Positions 50,203-62,005 of a stretch of 64,000 nucleotides of DNA are shown here, piece after piece. The stretch's first letter is position 1, and the number at the start of each line of letters is the position of its first letter. Origin of the DNA: Spiroplasma ixodetis Y32 (GTDB taxonomy: Bacteria; Bacillota_I; Bacilli_A; Mycoplasmatales; VBWQ01). The DNA is taken from contig NZ_CP127039.1 of NCBI RefSeq assembly GCF_030316605.1, positions 1 through 64,000 of the forward strand, given 5' to 3'. The position numbers and the translations under genes were made by a program. The notes beneath the pieces are model-generated. The model was not told the origin of the DNA. It saw only the letters and a list, made by a program, of their open reading frames with translations, and ran no database searches.

Positions 50203-50874
50203 ATGTATAGTAAAACTTTATTTGTTGATTCCTCATGATTAGAATTTTTTCAACAAGAATATAAAGAAGCATATTTTACTAAATTATTAGAAGATATTAA
50301 AAAGGAATATCAAACTTATCTTTGTTATCCTCAATGAGAAGAAATATTTCAAGCTTTTAAAATAACTCCTTTATCAAAGGTTAAAGTAATAATATTAGGT
50401 CAAGATCCTTATCATCAGCCAAATCAAGCTCATGGCTTAGCATTTAGTGTTAAAACAAATACCCCATTACCACCAAGTTTAAAAAACATTTTTCAAGAAC
50501 TAAAAAATGATTTAAATATTGAAAAAGATAATGATGGTAATTTAACAACTTGAGCTAAACAGGGAGTTTTGCTTTTAAATACAACTTTAACTGTCAGACA
50601 AAGTCAACCTAATAGTCATTTACAATATCAATGAGTAACTTTTACTGATCAGGTTTTATCATTTTTAAATTTAAACTGTACTAATCTTGTTTTTATTTTA
50701 TGAGGTAAAAATGCAAGAAATAAAAAAATGCTAATTGATACAGAAAAACATTTTATTATTGAGAGTGTACATCCTTCACCTTTAAGTGCTTATAATGGTT
50801 TTTTTAATTCAAGACCATTTAGCAAAACTAATAATTGATTGATTTCAAAAAATAAAACTCCCATTAAGTGATAA
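50203..50874 (+). CDS. ung: Uracil-DNA glycosylase
   Basis: Ung removes uracil from DNA. 223 residues: the water-activating motif [18 protein letters not shown] near residue 67, [11 protein letters not shown], and the DNA-intercalation motif [14 protein letters not shown]. Four or more TGA Trp codons (WEEIF, TTWAKQG, LWGKNAR, IKW at the end). Starts 12 nt after rlmH with AGGTGAAAG. Confidence 0.95.
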
Positions 50875-50984
50875 AAATAAAAAAATACTAATTTTATTAT
50901 ATGTATTTAAGCAAACAATGTTATGATATATTTGTTAAAATTAATATAGTTTTAAAGAATATTTCGGGAATGGTGGTTATTTAA

Positions 50985-51932
50985 ATGCCCAATAATTTAA
51001 TATTTAATCACATATTTTCTCAACGATATGATTTAAATACCTTAAATTTATTTAGTAGATCTACAGCTATTTATTTAATTATTACTTTCAGTAGCATAAT
51101 GTTAGCATATATTTTAATGAATAGTTTTTGAAAATGATTTCGTAAAGATAAATATAAAGGTGTTCGTTTTACTACTAAAAATATTGCTTATATAACAATG
51201 TTATCTTCGGTATCAGTTGTGGCAACTATTATTGTTTCTATTACGATACCCATTACAGTATTACCACCAATTAGAATTGCTTTTGAGGGTTTAATGATTA
51301 AAATAACCGGTTATATGTTTGGTCCAATTATAGGTATTATTTGTGCTGCAGTAACAGATATTTTAGTAATGTTATTTGTTCCTTCATATATTAGCATTTA
51401 TTATATGTTTTGTATTATTTTTACTGGTTTTTTGGCAGGAATTGCTGGAATATTTAAAGTAAAACTAAAAGATTATCCATGAGTTATTTTTGCTTTAATT
51501 AATTTTTTTATTATTTTTTTTGCTGGTGATGGCATGTATATTGTTATTTCAGGTAAGCAATCATCATATTCTATGTCAGGAATTATTGTTAATAAATATG
51601 TTCTGGCTAGTATTATGGGTAGTGGTGGCATTATTGGCCTATTAAGTATTTATAGTGTTTTATTTTATTATTTATTGAAAAAAGAAATTTATAGAATTAA
51701 AGAAATTTTACCAATTATTTTATTAGCGGTAGTAGCCGAGTATGTAACAACAGTCCTTATAGCCTCCTATGCTGATATGACTTTATTTGATCCTAATGCC
51801 AAGGATTATGGAGTAACAGCAATTATGAGAATTGTGCAAGCACCTCTTAAAATTATAATTAATTCAATTATAATTTATGTGACTTGAAGAACTGTTAATC
51901 CTTTAATTAATATTGATAATAATAATTATTAA
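50985..51932 (+). CDS. ECF-type transporter S component, probably folate-linked
   Basis: 315 residues with about six membrane segments. An N-terminal extension with one helix (residues 25-45) is followed by NIAYITMLSSVSVVATIIVSITIPITVLPPIRIAFEGLMIKITGYMFGP, typical of FolT-like S components that capture a vitamin and dock onto an ECF module. TGA Trp occurs five times. It lies 18 bp upstream of folC. The second membrane gene after folC is similar in plan. The substrate is inferred from context. Confidence 0.75.
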
Positions 51933-51950
51933 ATAAAGGATTTTAAAAAT

Positions 51951-53075
51951 ATGAATGAAGAATTTTTTAAAAAAATATCTAAATATTCAAATAAAGATTG
52001 TTTAAAAAAATTAAAAATTATTAGTCCAAAGTATTTAAACAATAATATTAAGTATATTCATGTAACTGGAACAAATGGTAAAGGTTCAGTATCGCGTTTA
52101 ATTTTTGCTATATTATCACAAACCTTAAAACAAAAAATTGGTTTGTTTACTTCTCCCCATATTGAGTTTGTCAATGAACGAATTATTGTTAATGATAGAA
52201 TGATTAGTAATCAAGATTTAGTTCGTATTAGAGACTTGATTTTTGATGATATTGAATATTATCAATTAGGTTTTTTTGGTATTTTAACTTTAATTGCATT
52301 AATTTATTTTCAAGAACAAAATGTGCAATGAGCAATAATTGAAGTTGGGATTGGTGGAAAAATTGATCCTACAAATATCATTGATGCAACATATGTTATT
52401 ATCACTTCAATTGGTAAAGATCATCAAGATATACTTGGTAAAAATACATCTGAAATATTACATCAAAAATTGGGAATAGTAAAACCAACGACAAAAAATC
52501 TTTTTATTTCAGGTAATTTAAATAATAAATTAAAAAAGCAAATTGATATGGAAGGTTATAAACCTATATATTCTCCAAGATTAATCAACAAACCATACTA
52601 TCAAGAAAATAAAAAATTAGTTTTAACAGTAATTTCAAAAACATTTTTAGAAATTAATATTAAACAAGCTTTAAAAATCATTAATGATACTAATATTAGA
52701 TTACGATTTGAGAAATATCAAATTAATGATAAAACTATTTATTTTGATGCTGCTCATAATATTGATGGTATTAAAGCATTAATTAAAACGCTAAAAATTA
52801 ATAAAATTATTCCTCAACAAATTATATTTTCTTGTTTAAAAAATAAATATCCACAAAAATTAATTAGTTGTTTAAAAAAAGTCTCAGATAATATTATTAT
52901 TTGTAGTAATAGTAATTTAAATAGTATTACTGGTGAATTTTTTGATTATCAAAAAATGATTGAATGTAACCCTCATAAAATAATTTTAATTACGGGTTCT
53001 TGTTATTTTTTAGCAGATGTTTATAATTATTTAAGAACAAAGAAAATAATTATGATAAAAAAGGGTGGTAATTAA
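51951..53075 (+). CDS. folC: Folylpolyglutamate synthase
   Basis: FolC adds glutamates to folate, retaining it in the cell. 374 residues, shorter than the 420-430 usual. The P-loop is VTGTNGKGSVSR near residue 39, and the Mur-ligase motifs are IIEVGIGGKIDPTN and FDAAHNIDGIKALI. No folate synthesis gene is seen, so the enzyme probably acts on imported folate via the flanking S components. Confidence 0.92.
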
Positions 53076-53786
53076 ATGAATGTGTTGTTATTGAATATAA
53101 TTGGTGGATTGTTAATTTTAATTACTTTTTTATTGATCACAGTTTTTGATTATAAAGATAATAAAAAAAAGATAAAGCAAATAAAATTTATTTGCTTAAG
53201 TGGAATAATGTTAGCATTAGCTGTTTCTTTAAATACAACAGGTGCTTTAATGTTAAAAAGTTTACCATTTTCTAAATATTTTGAAATTAAATTGGGTAAT
53301 TTTATATTAGTTTTAATAGGTTTCTTTTGTGGTGGAATATTAGGGTTTCTTAGTGGTATTGCCAGTGATTTTTTAGGTTTATTATTTAGTACTGGTAGTG
53401 CATCACCATGTTTATTTTTTACTTTTACTAGTATTTTATGATGTATATTACCTTACTATTTAGTATTAAATTTTAGTAAAATTTATTATAGTAAAAATAC
53501 ATTTTATTGATATTTGCCAATTGCTTATGCTATTACTTCATTAATTATTACTGGTACTGATCCTATTGCATTAAAAATATTATTTCCTGGATTACCACCT
53601 TTATGATTAATGTATTTTCCATTAAGAGTTATAAAATATCCTATTGATTTAACGGTTAATGTTTTTTTAATTATTACTTGTTATTCTGCATTAAAGAAAA
53701 CTTTAAATTTAGAAAATCAATTTAAAAAATATTATTTCGCTACAGATCCGCAATCTTTACAATATAATAGAGTACCTGAAGAATAA
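53076..53786 (+). CDS. ECF transporter S component (FolT-like)
   Basis: 236 residues, starting one base after the folC stop. A first helix (residues 3-21), then ICLSGIMLALAVSLNTTGALMLKSLPFSKYFEIKLGNFILVLIGFFCGGILGFLSGIASDFLGLL, the typical S-component pattern, and further helices. TGA Trp in LWCILPY. Tight coupling to folC supports folate as substrate. Its 3' end is echoed at 58.04 kb. Confidence 0.8.
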
Positions 53787-53986
53787 ACCAAAAAATAATT
53801 ATTTAATTAAAATTTCTGATATTTTTTGTAACATTTTTAAATTTATCTCTTTATTGAGAATATATTAAATTAATAGTAATTTTTTAATATTACTATTTTA
53901 ATTTTAATAGCATGTTTATTTTTATTGATATAGAAATCATGTAAAATGATTGTATTAAAATATTAAAGATTAGGTGGTAAAGAATG

Positions 53987-54889
53987 GGTATTGGTTAGAT
54001 AAGTTTACTTTCTTGTCTTCAAATCTGTACAAATTGGTTTGGAGACATTTTTAATCGTAAAATCATTCTATCATTATTTCATCAGTTAATAAATTTTCTT
54101 AATGCTTCTGTGAAATGTTTAATGCTATTAAACTTGTTACCAAACATAATTTTAAAATCTCTTTTGATTCAGCGATTTAAACATTCACTTACTTGGTTGC
54201 CTTTAAATCCTGATAAACTTTTTGAATGAATTAAAGTTTTACTTTTATTAAAACTATTTGTAACTATTTTACTAGTATTACCTGAACCTAAATCAGATTG
54301 GATAAATGTTGCAAATATTTTATGTTCTTTACGACTTGCCTTTGTTACTTGATTAAGAAGATTTAAAATGGTTATTGCATTTTCACTTTTATTAATTTTT
54401 CAACCAACTATAGCATTACTATTCATATCTGTAGCAATTTCTAATAATAATTTAGTTTTTTTATTATTAATAATTAATTCTTTAAATGAAGTACCATCGA
54501 TGCCAACTTTTTCAAGATAAGTATTACTGGTAAAATTACGTTTTAATAAATCTTGGAAATTTGATTTTAAGGAATTAGATTTCGCTCTACGCTGTTTTTG
54601 GGTTTGGTTAATAGTTTGATATTATTATCTTCTAATAACCTCATAATGCTGTTTTTACTGCATTTAAGATTGGTGTTGTTTTTCTTTAATTCTAATCTCA
54701 CCTTTTCTAAACTAGTAATTTTAATTATTTTATCTTTGTTGCTAATAAAAACAATTTTATTTAATTCTTTTAATAACTCATTATCAATTTTTGTTTGATA
54801 TTTCTTTTTACCGTTTTTTATTCATTTATAATATGCAACTTTACTGATAGGTAACAAACTAATTATGTCATTAATTCCATAATTTTTAT
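53987..54889 (-). mobile_element. IS-D left arm (3' part, degraded)
   Basis: Transposase C-terminal part; stop at 53995-53997. A missing T near 54598 (GCTGTTTTTGGG) shifts its frame. The terminal repeat reads GGTATTGG instead of GGCATTGG. Confidence 0.88.
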
Positions 54890-55764
54890 CGGACTTCTCC
54901 CCACATGTACTTGTGGAGGAAACAATGAAATTGAATGAGTTCAACAATGCTTTTCAAACAGAACAGGATTGTTTAAAATATATAGCAAGTTTGAAGAAAA
55001 ACAAATGTATCATGTGTTCTTGAACAAGTTTGAATACTTCTAATTTAAGAAGAATAAGATGTTTGAAATGTCATCAAACATTTAGTATTCTTCATGGCAC
55101 CATTTTTTACAAGTCACAAACACCTTTGAGATTTTGATTTTATCTCATCTTTAGATGAATAAACACCAAACATGGAATTACATCAACTGATGTTGCAAAA
55201 GAATTGGGTGTGACCTTGAAAACTGCTTGAAGAATGGGTCATGAAATCAGAAATCGTATTGCCAAACAAGAACATCAATTTATTGTTGAGGGCATAGTGC
55301 AAATGGATGAAATGTATCTTTCACATATGGGTTTTAAAAAACAAGGAAGATCTTTGATAAATAAAACATTAATTGTTGGGATTTATGAAAAAAAACCAAT
55401 AATTTAATTGTGAAAGTAATCAAAAACGCAAAAAGTAAAAATCTTTTGCAGTTTGCAAGAAACCATATTTCTTCAAAGTGTGATGTACATACTGATTCTT
55501 GAAAAGGATATCGTGATTTCAAATCACTTTTCCCTAATCACAAAACAGTTAACCATCAAGATGGTTATGTTTCAAAAATTGGCGTAAATACCAATCAAAT
55601 TGAATCAGTATGAAAACATATACGAAGAACATTTAAAACACATATCAAAGTTGCAAAACATCATGTTCATTTATATGCCAAAGAAGCTGCATATAAATTC
55701 AACAAGATACCTACTTTTGAAACTGTAATGCTATGTTTCATTTAAAAATGTGGGGAGAAGTCCG
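54890..55764 (+). mobile_element. IS-C copy lacking the hairpin terminus
   Basis: 875 bp, bounded on both sides by CGGACTTCTCCCCACAT; the 65-bp hairpin end found in all other complete copies is missing. No 8-bp direct repeat at its borders; the flanks are mirror images of IS-D. Confidence 0.9.
54925..55745 (+). pseudogene. IS-C transposase, frameshifted
   Basis: Reads as the other copies until GIYEK; ATGAAAAAAAACC replaces ATGAAAAAACAACC near 55390, one base short, so the DDE domain is lost. Confidence 0.88.
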
Positions 55765-56668
55765 ATAAAAATTATGGAATTAATGACATAATTAGTTTGT
55801 TACCTATCAGTAAAGTTGCATATTATAAATGAATAAAAAACGGTAAAAAGAAATATCAAACAAAAATTGATAATGAGTTATTAAAAGAATTAAATAAAAT
55901 TGTTTTTATTAGCAACAAAGATAAAATAATTAAAATTACTAGTTTAGAAAAGGTGAGATTAGAATTAAAGAAAAACAACACCAATCTTAAATGCAGTAAA
56001 AACAGCATTATGAGGTTATTAGAAGATAATAATATCAAACTATTAACCAAACCCAAAAAACAGCGTAGAGCGAAATCTAATTCCTTAAAATCAAATTTCC
56101 AAGATTTATTAAAACGTAATTTTACCAGTAATACTTATCTTGAAAAAGTTGGCATCGATGGTACTTGATTTAAAGAATTAATTATTAATAATAAAAAAAC
56201 TAAATTATTATTAGAAATTGCTACAGATATGAATAGTAATGCTATAGTTGGTTGAAAAATTAATAAAAGTGAAAATGCAATAACCATTTTAAATGTTCTT
56301 AATCAAGTAACAAAGGCAAGTCGTAAAGAACATAAAATATTTGCAACATTTATCCAGTCTGATTTAGGTTCAGGTAATACTAGTAAAATAGTTACAAATA
56401 GTTTTAATAAAAGTAAAACTTTAATTCATTCAAAAAGTTTATCAGGATTTAAAGGCAACCAAGTAAGTGAATGTTTAAATCGCTGAATCAAAAGAGATTT
56501 TAAAATTATGTTTGGTAACAAGTTTAATAGCATTAAACATTTCACAGAAGCATTAAGAAAATTTATTAACTGATGAAATAATGATAGAATGATTTTACGA
56601 TTAAAAATGTCTCCAAACCAATTTGTACAGATTTGAAGACAAGAAAGTAAACTTATCTAACCAATGCC
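55765..56668 (+). mobile_element. IS-D right arm (3' part)
   Basis: Starts inside the transposase gene at ...KNYGINDIISLLPISKVAYYKWIKNG and runs open through the DDE domain to its stop (56658-56660) and terminal repeat AACCAATGCC. No 5' half, so no start codon of its own. Confidence 0.88.
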
Positions 56669-56831
56669 CTACTAATGGTGCAGTTTGAAGTTTAACAAAT
56701 ATTAATGATACTATTTATATAGGAACAATAACTTCTGCTAATAAAGGAAATTTATATATAACTGAAAAAAATAAAAACATAAAAATGATATCTATCAAAA
56801 ATTATGAAATTTCAAATAATTAATACTTTAA

Positions 56832-57989
56832 TGTAAGGTAGTACAGACATTTTGGACTATTTTCCATCTAATAAAAGTTTATCAAAATAATCCATAGGAG
56901 TCATTAACCCTAATGATTTATGTGGTTTAGAATTGTTATAATATTCTTGAAAAGAATTAACTAATTTTTGAAATAAACTAAAATCACTATTTAAATATGG
57001 TTTTATTTCAAATAAATTACTTCAATTTCTATGAAATCTTTCAATCTTACCATTACTCTGTGGTGATCTAAACGGTGTAGTTTCATGAACTATACCTTTT
57101 TTATTACAAAAATTTGTAAATCAACGATTCCTTTGTGGTTTTCCACAAGATGTATTAACATATTGACTACCATTATCAGTTCTAATTCTTTTAATTTTAA
57201 TTCCCAATTTTTCATAAAAATTTAAAGCATTTTTAGTAGCATTTACAATATCTCTGGTTTGTGCTTGTTCAGATGGATAACAATAAGTAATTCGAGTTTT
57301 TTCATCAATAAAATCAATAATATATCATCTTTTACTTCCTGTTATATAATCTGATACTACTTTAATATCAGTCTGCAATAATCCAGTTTCTTTTACTTCA
57401 TATCTCAAATGTTTTTTCTTAATAGTTTTTTGTGAATAAAAACCAAAACCTTTTAATCAACGATATATAGTTTTAACCGAAGGTTTTGGTAAAAAATTAA
57501 ACCTAATATCATCAATATGTCTTATTAAACAACAAAATTGAAAAGCACCTATACCAAACTCTTCTTTATACTGAACAAAATAATTTATAAATTTTTCTGA
57601 TAATTCCAAATTATACAAATATTTAATATTTTTAGGTTTTGTTGATTTAAATAATAATTCTTCAAAAGGTTTATTTTTGTAGAAAATATCATAAAAACGT
57701 TTAGCTCAATAATAAAAGGTTTGCTTTGGCATATGTAATTGAGAAATTATTTCTTTACAAGAATTTTTATTTTTAAAAATAAAACAAAATTTTCTAAATT
57801 TACGATAATAAATATTAACTTTATTAATATTTTTATCATTTTTATACTTTTCTACAAACTTGTTAAATTTATAATCAAATTTAGTAAAATCAGGACTATT
57901 ATTTAAATATTTCATTTTAAACTACACCTCAACTAATAATATAAAGTTATAAAAAATTTTATTAGTCCAAAAAGTGTGTCTAATCTACA
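56832..57989 (-). mobile_element. IS-B copy c, intact
   Basis: 1158 bp with TGTAAGGTAG and TGTAGATTAG ends. TTAATACTTT occurs on both sides (left one two bases away from the end), a probable target duplication. The only IS-B with an unbroken transposase. Confidence 0.88.
56857..57915 (-). CDS. IS-B transposase, intact
   Basis: 352 residues, MKYLNNSPDFTKFDYKFNKF start after GAGGTG. Helical N-terminus with HTH (KEIISQLHMPKQTFYYWAKRFY), HTH_21-like middle, and rve core: LLQTDIKVVSDY, IRTDNGSQYVN and SPQSNGKIERFHRNW supply Asp, Asp, Glu. The poly-A codon run for NKKGIVHE has six A here, five or seven in the broken copies. Family between IS481 and IS3. Confidence 0.88.
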
Positions 57990-58011
57990 TTAATACTTTT
58001 TTAATTATTAA

Positions 58012-58036
58012 TGATTCTCTTTGTTAAAGAGAGTTT
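58012..58036 (+). terminator. Hairpin with T-rich tail
   Basis: TTCTCTTT and AAAGAGAG pair around GTT, followed by TTTT. Probably the end of the transcription unit that the IS pile disrupted. Confidence 0.55.
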
Positions 58037-58037
58037 T

Positions 58038-58103
58038 AAATTTAAAAAATTATTTTGTTACAGATTGATATTCTTTACAGTATAATAGAGTATATGAAAA
58101 CTA
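58038..58103 (+). repeat. Decayed duplicate of the 3' end of the FolT-like gene
   Basis: AAATTTAAAAAATTATTTTG...ACAGTATAATAGAGTAT is about 80% like the last 65 bp of the S-component gene (53721-53786, ...FKKYYFATDPQSLQYNRVPEE). It reads as FKKLFCYRLIFFTV-type nonsense or KNYFVTD in another frame, with stops. Confidence 0.65.
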
Positions 58104-58128
58104 AACTTTATTAAGAAGGGTTAATTAA

Positions 58129-59460
58129 ATGATTAAAATTTATGATAGTTTTTCACAAAGATTGCAGCTGCTTGCCCCTAATAAAAAGCAAGTTAATATG
58201 TATTTATGTGGTCCTACTGTTTATAACTATATTCATGTTGGCAATATTCGTGGTGTGCTTGTTTTTGATGTTTTACATCGTTTGTTAATTCATCAAAATT
58301 ATAAAATAAATTATGTTCATAGTATTACTGATATTGATGATAAAATTATTAAGAAAGCTGCGGATTTAAAAATAACAGAACAACAAGTTACTGAAAAATA
58401 TACGTTAGCATATTATGAAGACTTAGAAAAATTAAATATTATTTTTCCTACAAAATTACCAAAAGTAAGTGAATATATTTCAAAGATTATTGAATTTATT
58501 AATAAATTAATTATTAAAGATTATGCATATGTTACTGCTGGTGATGTTTATTTTAAAGTTAATAAGTTAAAAGATTATGGAAGTTTGGCACATAAAAATA
58601 TTGAAGATTTAATTCCAAATTTTAGAATTAAAAATTTAGTTACTAAAGAAAATAATCTAGATTTTGCTTTGTGAAAATCAACAACAATAGGCATTAGTTG
58701 AAATAGTCCGTGAGGAAAAGGAAGACCTGGTTGACATACTGAGTGTGCTTGTTTTGTTGAGGATTTATTTAATGGTCAAACTATTGATTTACATGGTGGT
58801 GGTGTTGATTTAAAATTTCCTCATCATGAAAATGAACGAGCTCAATTTGTTGCAGCTAATAATAAAAAAATGTCAAATATTTGATGACATAATGGTCATG
58901 TTAATATTGCTAATGAAAAAATGTCAAAATCTTTAAATAATTTTATTTTGGTTAAAGAATTTTGTCAGCAACATCACCCGAATGTATTGCGATATTTAAT
59001 ATTAAATCGTGATCATCAACAGCCAATTGATTTTAATAAGAAAACAATTGAAAATGGATTAGTGTCAACAAAAAAATATGAAAATGTTTTAAAACAATGA
59101 ACATATCAAATATTTATTAACAATATAATATGTAATAATAATCATCATTCAATTTATTATCAACAAATTATTAAAAATTTATCAAATAATATTGATACAA
59201 CTAATACTATTACTTTAATTGAAAATATGATTAAAAAATTAAATGAAGCACTTATTAAAAAAAATTTTAATGAAGAATTTCAAGAAATTTTTTATACTTT
59301 TACCTTTGCTTTAAAAATATTAGGATTTGATTTTAAAGTTGGTAATTATTCTGAAAAAATTAAAAATAAAATTAAAATATGAGAACAACTAAAAAAGGAA
59401 AAACAATACCAAGAAGCTGATAAAATTCGTCAAGAATTAAAAGATTTGAATATTATTTAA
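58129..59460 (+). CDS. cysS: Cysteinyl-tRNA synthetase
   Basis: 443 residues, class I. Zinc/HIGH region [19 protein letters not shown] near 28, zinc ligands in [10 protein letters not shown] and HHENERAQF, and KMSKSLNN at about residue 264. TGA Trp throughout (GISWNSPWGKGRPGWHTEC). The ribosome binding site is GAAGGG. It forms a pair with rlmB 12 bp downstream, as in Bacillus. Confidence 0.95.
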
Positions 59461-59472
59461 AGGAGCAAAATT

Positions 59473-60213
59473 ATGGCATTACAATATATTTATGGTTATC
59501 ACCCTATTATTGCTGCATTATCAACATCATCATTAATAAAAATTAAAAAAGTTTTTTTAGTTCAAGATAAATACCAAGAATTGAAAAAAGATTTAAAAAA
59601 TGTAAATATTCCTTATGAAATTATTAGTTTACAAGCAATGAATAATTTATTAGGTACTACTAGACATCAAAATATTGCTGCTAATGTTAAAGACTATCAA
59701 TATTTTTCTTTTGATGAATTAATTAATATTGATTCAACATCTAAATTTTTAAGAATTTTAATTTTAGATCGTATTTCTGATCCACATAATTTTGGTTCAA
59801 TGTTAAGAATTGCAGCGGGTAATGACTTTGATGGTGTAATTGTTTTAAATCGTAATCAATCTGAAATAAATGGTGCAGTTGCAAAGGCTGCAGCCGGTGC
59901 TCTAAGTATTATTCCAATTTGTCAAGTTAATAATTTAACTTCCGCAATTAATAATTTACAAGAAAAATATAAATTTTGAATTTTGGCTGCTGCTAAAACA
60001 GCAAAAGCAATTGATTATTTTACTATTGATTGTAGTAGCAACTTAGCATTAATTATTGGTAATGAAGGTGAAGGAATAAGTCCAAAGTTATTAAAACATA
60101 CCGATTATATTGTTCAAATACCAATAAGTCCAAAAATAGAATCATTTAATGCTAGCGTTGCTTGTGGTATTATTGCAAACTATATTTACGTTGAAACGTT
60201 AAAATTATCGTAA
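59473..60213 (+). CDS. rlmB: 23S rRNA 2'-O-methyltransferase, SpoU family
   Basis: 246 residues, a SPOUT enzyme. N-terminal substrate-binding part (YIYGYHPIIAALSTSSLIKIKKVFL), then motif 1 LILDRISDPHNFGSMLRIA, motif 2 LALIIGNEGEGISPKLL and motif 3 IPISPKIESFNASVACGIIANYIY. One TGA Trp at 59980. Gm2251 as target is by family analogy. Confidence 0.92.
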
Positions 60214-60384
60214 ATTTTAAGGACGTATATTTTTTGATAATATTTAAATTTATGAAAAAATAAAATATTATTTTTTTTAAAAAGATACTTTTATGTTTTA
60301 GGTGTAAATGTTTTTTCTTTATTTATTAGATTTGGTTCTGAAAATTTTCATTTTTTTTCTTTTAAATTTTTGCATATATTTATT
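60214..60384. other. AT-rich gap without recognised feature
   Basis: I see no gene. T runs follow rlmB and may end its transcript. IS-B copy d begins at 60385. Confidence 0.4.
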
Positions 60385-61541
60385 TGTAGATTAGACACAC
60401 TTTTTCGACTAATAAAAGTTTTTATAACTTTATATTATTAGTTGAGGTGTAGTTTAAAATGAAATATTTAATTAATAGTGCTGATTTTACTAAATTTGAT
60501 TATAAATTTAACAAGTTTGTAGAAAATTATAAAAATGATAAAAATATTAATAAAGTTAATATTTATTATCGTAAATTTAGAAAATTTTGTTTTATTTTTA
60601 AAAATAAAAATTCTAGTAAAGAAATAATTTCTCAATTACATATGCCAAAGCAAACTTTTTATTATTGAGCTAAACGTTTTTATGATATTTTCTACAAAAA
60701 TAAACCTTTTGAAGAATTATTATTTAAATCAACAAAACTTAAAAATATTAAATATTTGTATAATTTGGAATTATCAGAAAAATTTATAAATTATTTTGTT
60801 CAGTATAAAGAAGAGTTTGGTATAGGTGCTTTTCAATTTTGTTATTTAATAAGAAATATTGATGATATTAGGTTTAATTTTTTGCCAAAACCTTCGGTTA
60901 AAACTATATATCGTTGATTAAAACGTTTTGGTTTTTATTCACAAAAAACTATTAAGAAAAAACATTTGAGATATGAAGTAAAAGAAACTGGATTATTGCA
61001 GACTGATATTAAAGTAGTATCAGATTATATAACAGGAAGTAAAAGATGATATATTATTGATTTTATTGATGAAAAAACTCGAATTACTTATTGTTATCCA
61101 TCTGAACAAGCACAAACCAGAGATATTGTAAATGCTACTAAAAATGCTTTAAATTTTTATGAAAAATTGGGAATTAAAATTAAAAGAATTAGAACTGATA
61201 ATGGTAGTCAATATGTTAATACATCTTGTGGAAAACCACAAAGGAATCGTTGATTTACAAATTTTTGTAATAAAAAGGTATAGTTAATGAAACTACACCG
61301 CTTAGATCACCACAGAGTAATGGTAAGATTGAAAGATTTCATAGAAATTGAAGTAATTTATTTGAAATAAAACCATATTTAAATAGTGATTTTAGTTTAT
61401 TTCAAAAATTAGTTAATTCTTTTCAAGAATATTATAACAATTCTAAACCACATAAATCATTAGGGTTAATGACTCCTATGGATTATTTTGATAAACTTTT
61501 ATTAGATGGAAAATAGTCCAAAATGTTTGTACTACCTTACA
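60385..61541 (+). mobile_element. IS-B copy d
   Basis: 1157 bp with both ends. Right flank is a UPF0236 gene truncated at the junction; left flank is unrelated, so DNA has been lost. No target duplication. Confidence 0.86.
60459..61516 (+). pseudogene. IS-B transposase, frameshifted
   Basis: Only five A precede GGTATAGTTAATGAA near 61277 (six are needed), ending the frame before the catalytic Glu. Confidence 0.85.
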
Positions 61542-61887
61542 CATGATATCTTTTTCCATCAGCAAAATATTCAATAATAGTTTGTTCAATATCTTCACCA
61601 ATTCTTTTATATTTAGGTAATTCTAGTCATTCATCAACTAAACAAACACGAACTCATTTTTGTAATTTTTCATCAAAATATTCATAAATTCTTCTTTTAT
61701 AAGTTACTAATCCATACATTATTTTTCTTGTTCGATATTGATAATCAACAATTTTATATTTCTTTTTGTCTCTTGTATTTTTTATTCTTCAATCTCATTT
61801 TTCTCATTTCTTTGTTATATGTTTTAAAACTAATTTATCAATTTTTGCACTTTGTTCTCTAAAATTTCATTTATAATTAAAATTCAC
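61542..61887 (-). pseudogene. UPF0236-type transposase, N-terminal fragment
   Basis: Near-identical to the first 115 residues of the gene at 39.5 kb (MNFNYKWNFREQSAKIDK...EYFADGKRYH), starting GTG after GGAGAAGTAAAT, cut by IS-B copy d. Its upstream region also matches that at 39.4 kb but is interrupted by IS-C copy 5. Confidence 0.82.
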
Positions 61888-62005
61888 ATTTACTTCTCCT
61901 AACTATTTTAAAAAAATCTAAATTTATTGTAAATATATTTAAAAAGTTAATTTACTTAATTATTATATAAATATATAAGTGTTATTTTAAATAAAATAAA
62001 AAATA

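Larger units (their letters stand above)
53987..56668. repeat. 2.7-kb inverted repeat of IS-D around an IS-C
   Basis: The 903-bp left arm (53987-54889, IS-D in - orientation) and 904-bp right arm (55765-56668, + orientation) are the same 3' two-thirds of IS-D. They are cut at the identical point ATAAAAATTATGG and joined by an 875-bp IS-C. I count three substitutions and one T-run difference between the arms, plus one more in the terminal repeat. Confidence 0.9.
53984..56823 (+). pseudogene. Unknown gene cut by the IS palindrome just after its start
   Basis: GATTAGGTGGTAAAGAATG at 53968-53986 is a ribosome binding site and ATG at the boundary of the left IS-D. On the far side, 56669-56823 is open as ...TNGAVWSLTNINDTIYIGTITSANKGNLYITEKNKNIKMISIKNYEISNN and stops. 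The fragment resembles beta-propeller or lipoprotein repeats of the type found in Spiroplasma surface proteins, but is too short to name. Joining the two pieces as one gene is inference. Confidence 0.45.

Noticed and set aside
50875..50984. Possible riboswitch upstream of the S-component gene
   Set aside because: No tetrahydrofolate or preQ1 consensus could be recognised in the short AT-rich leader.
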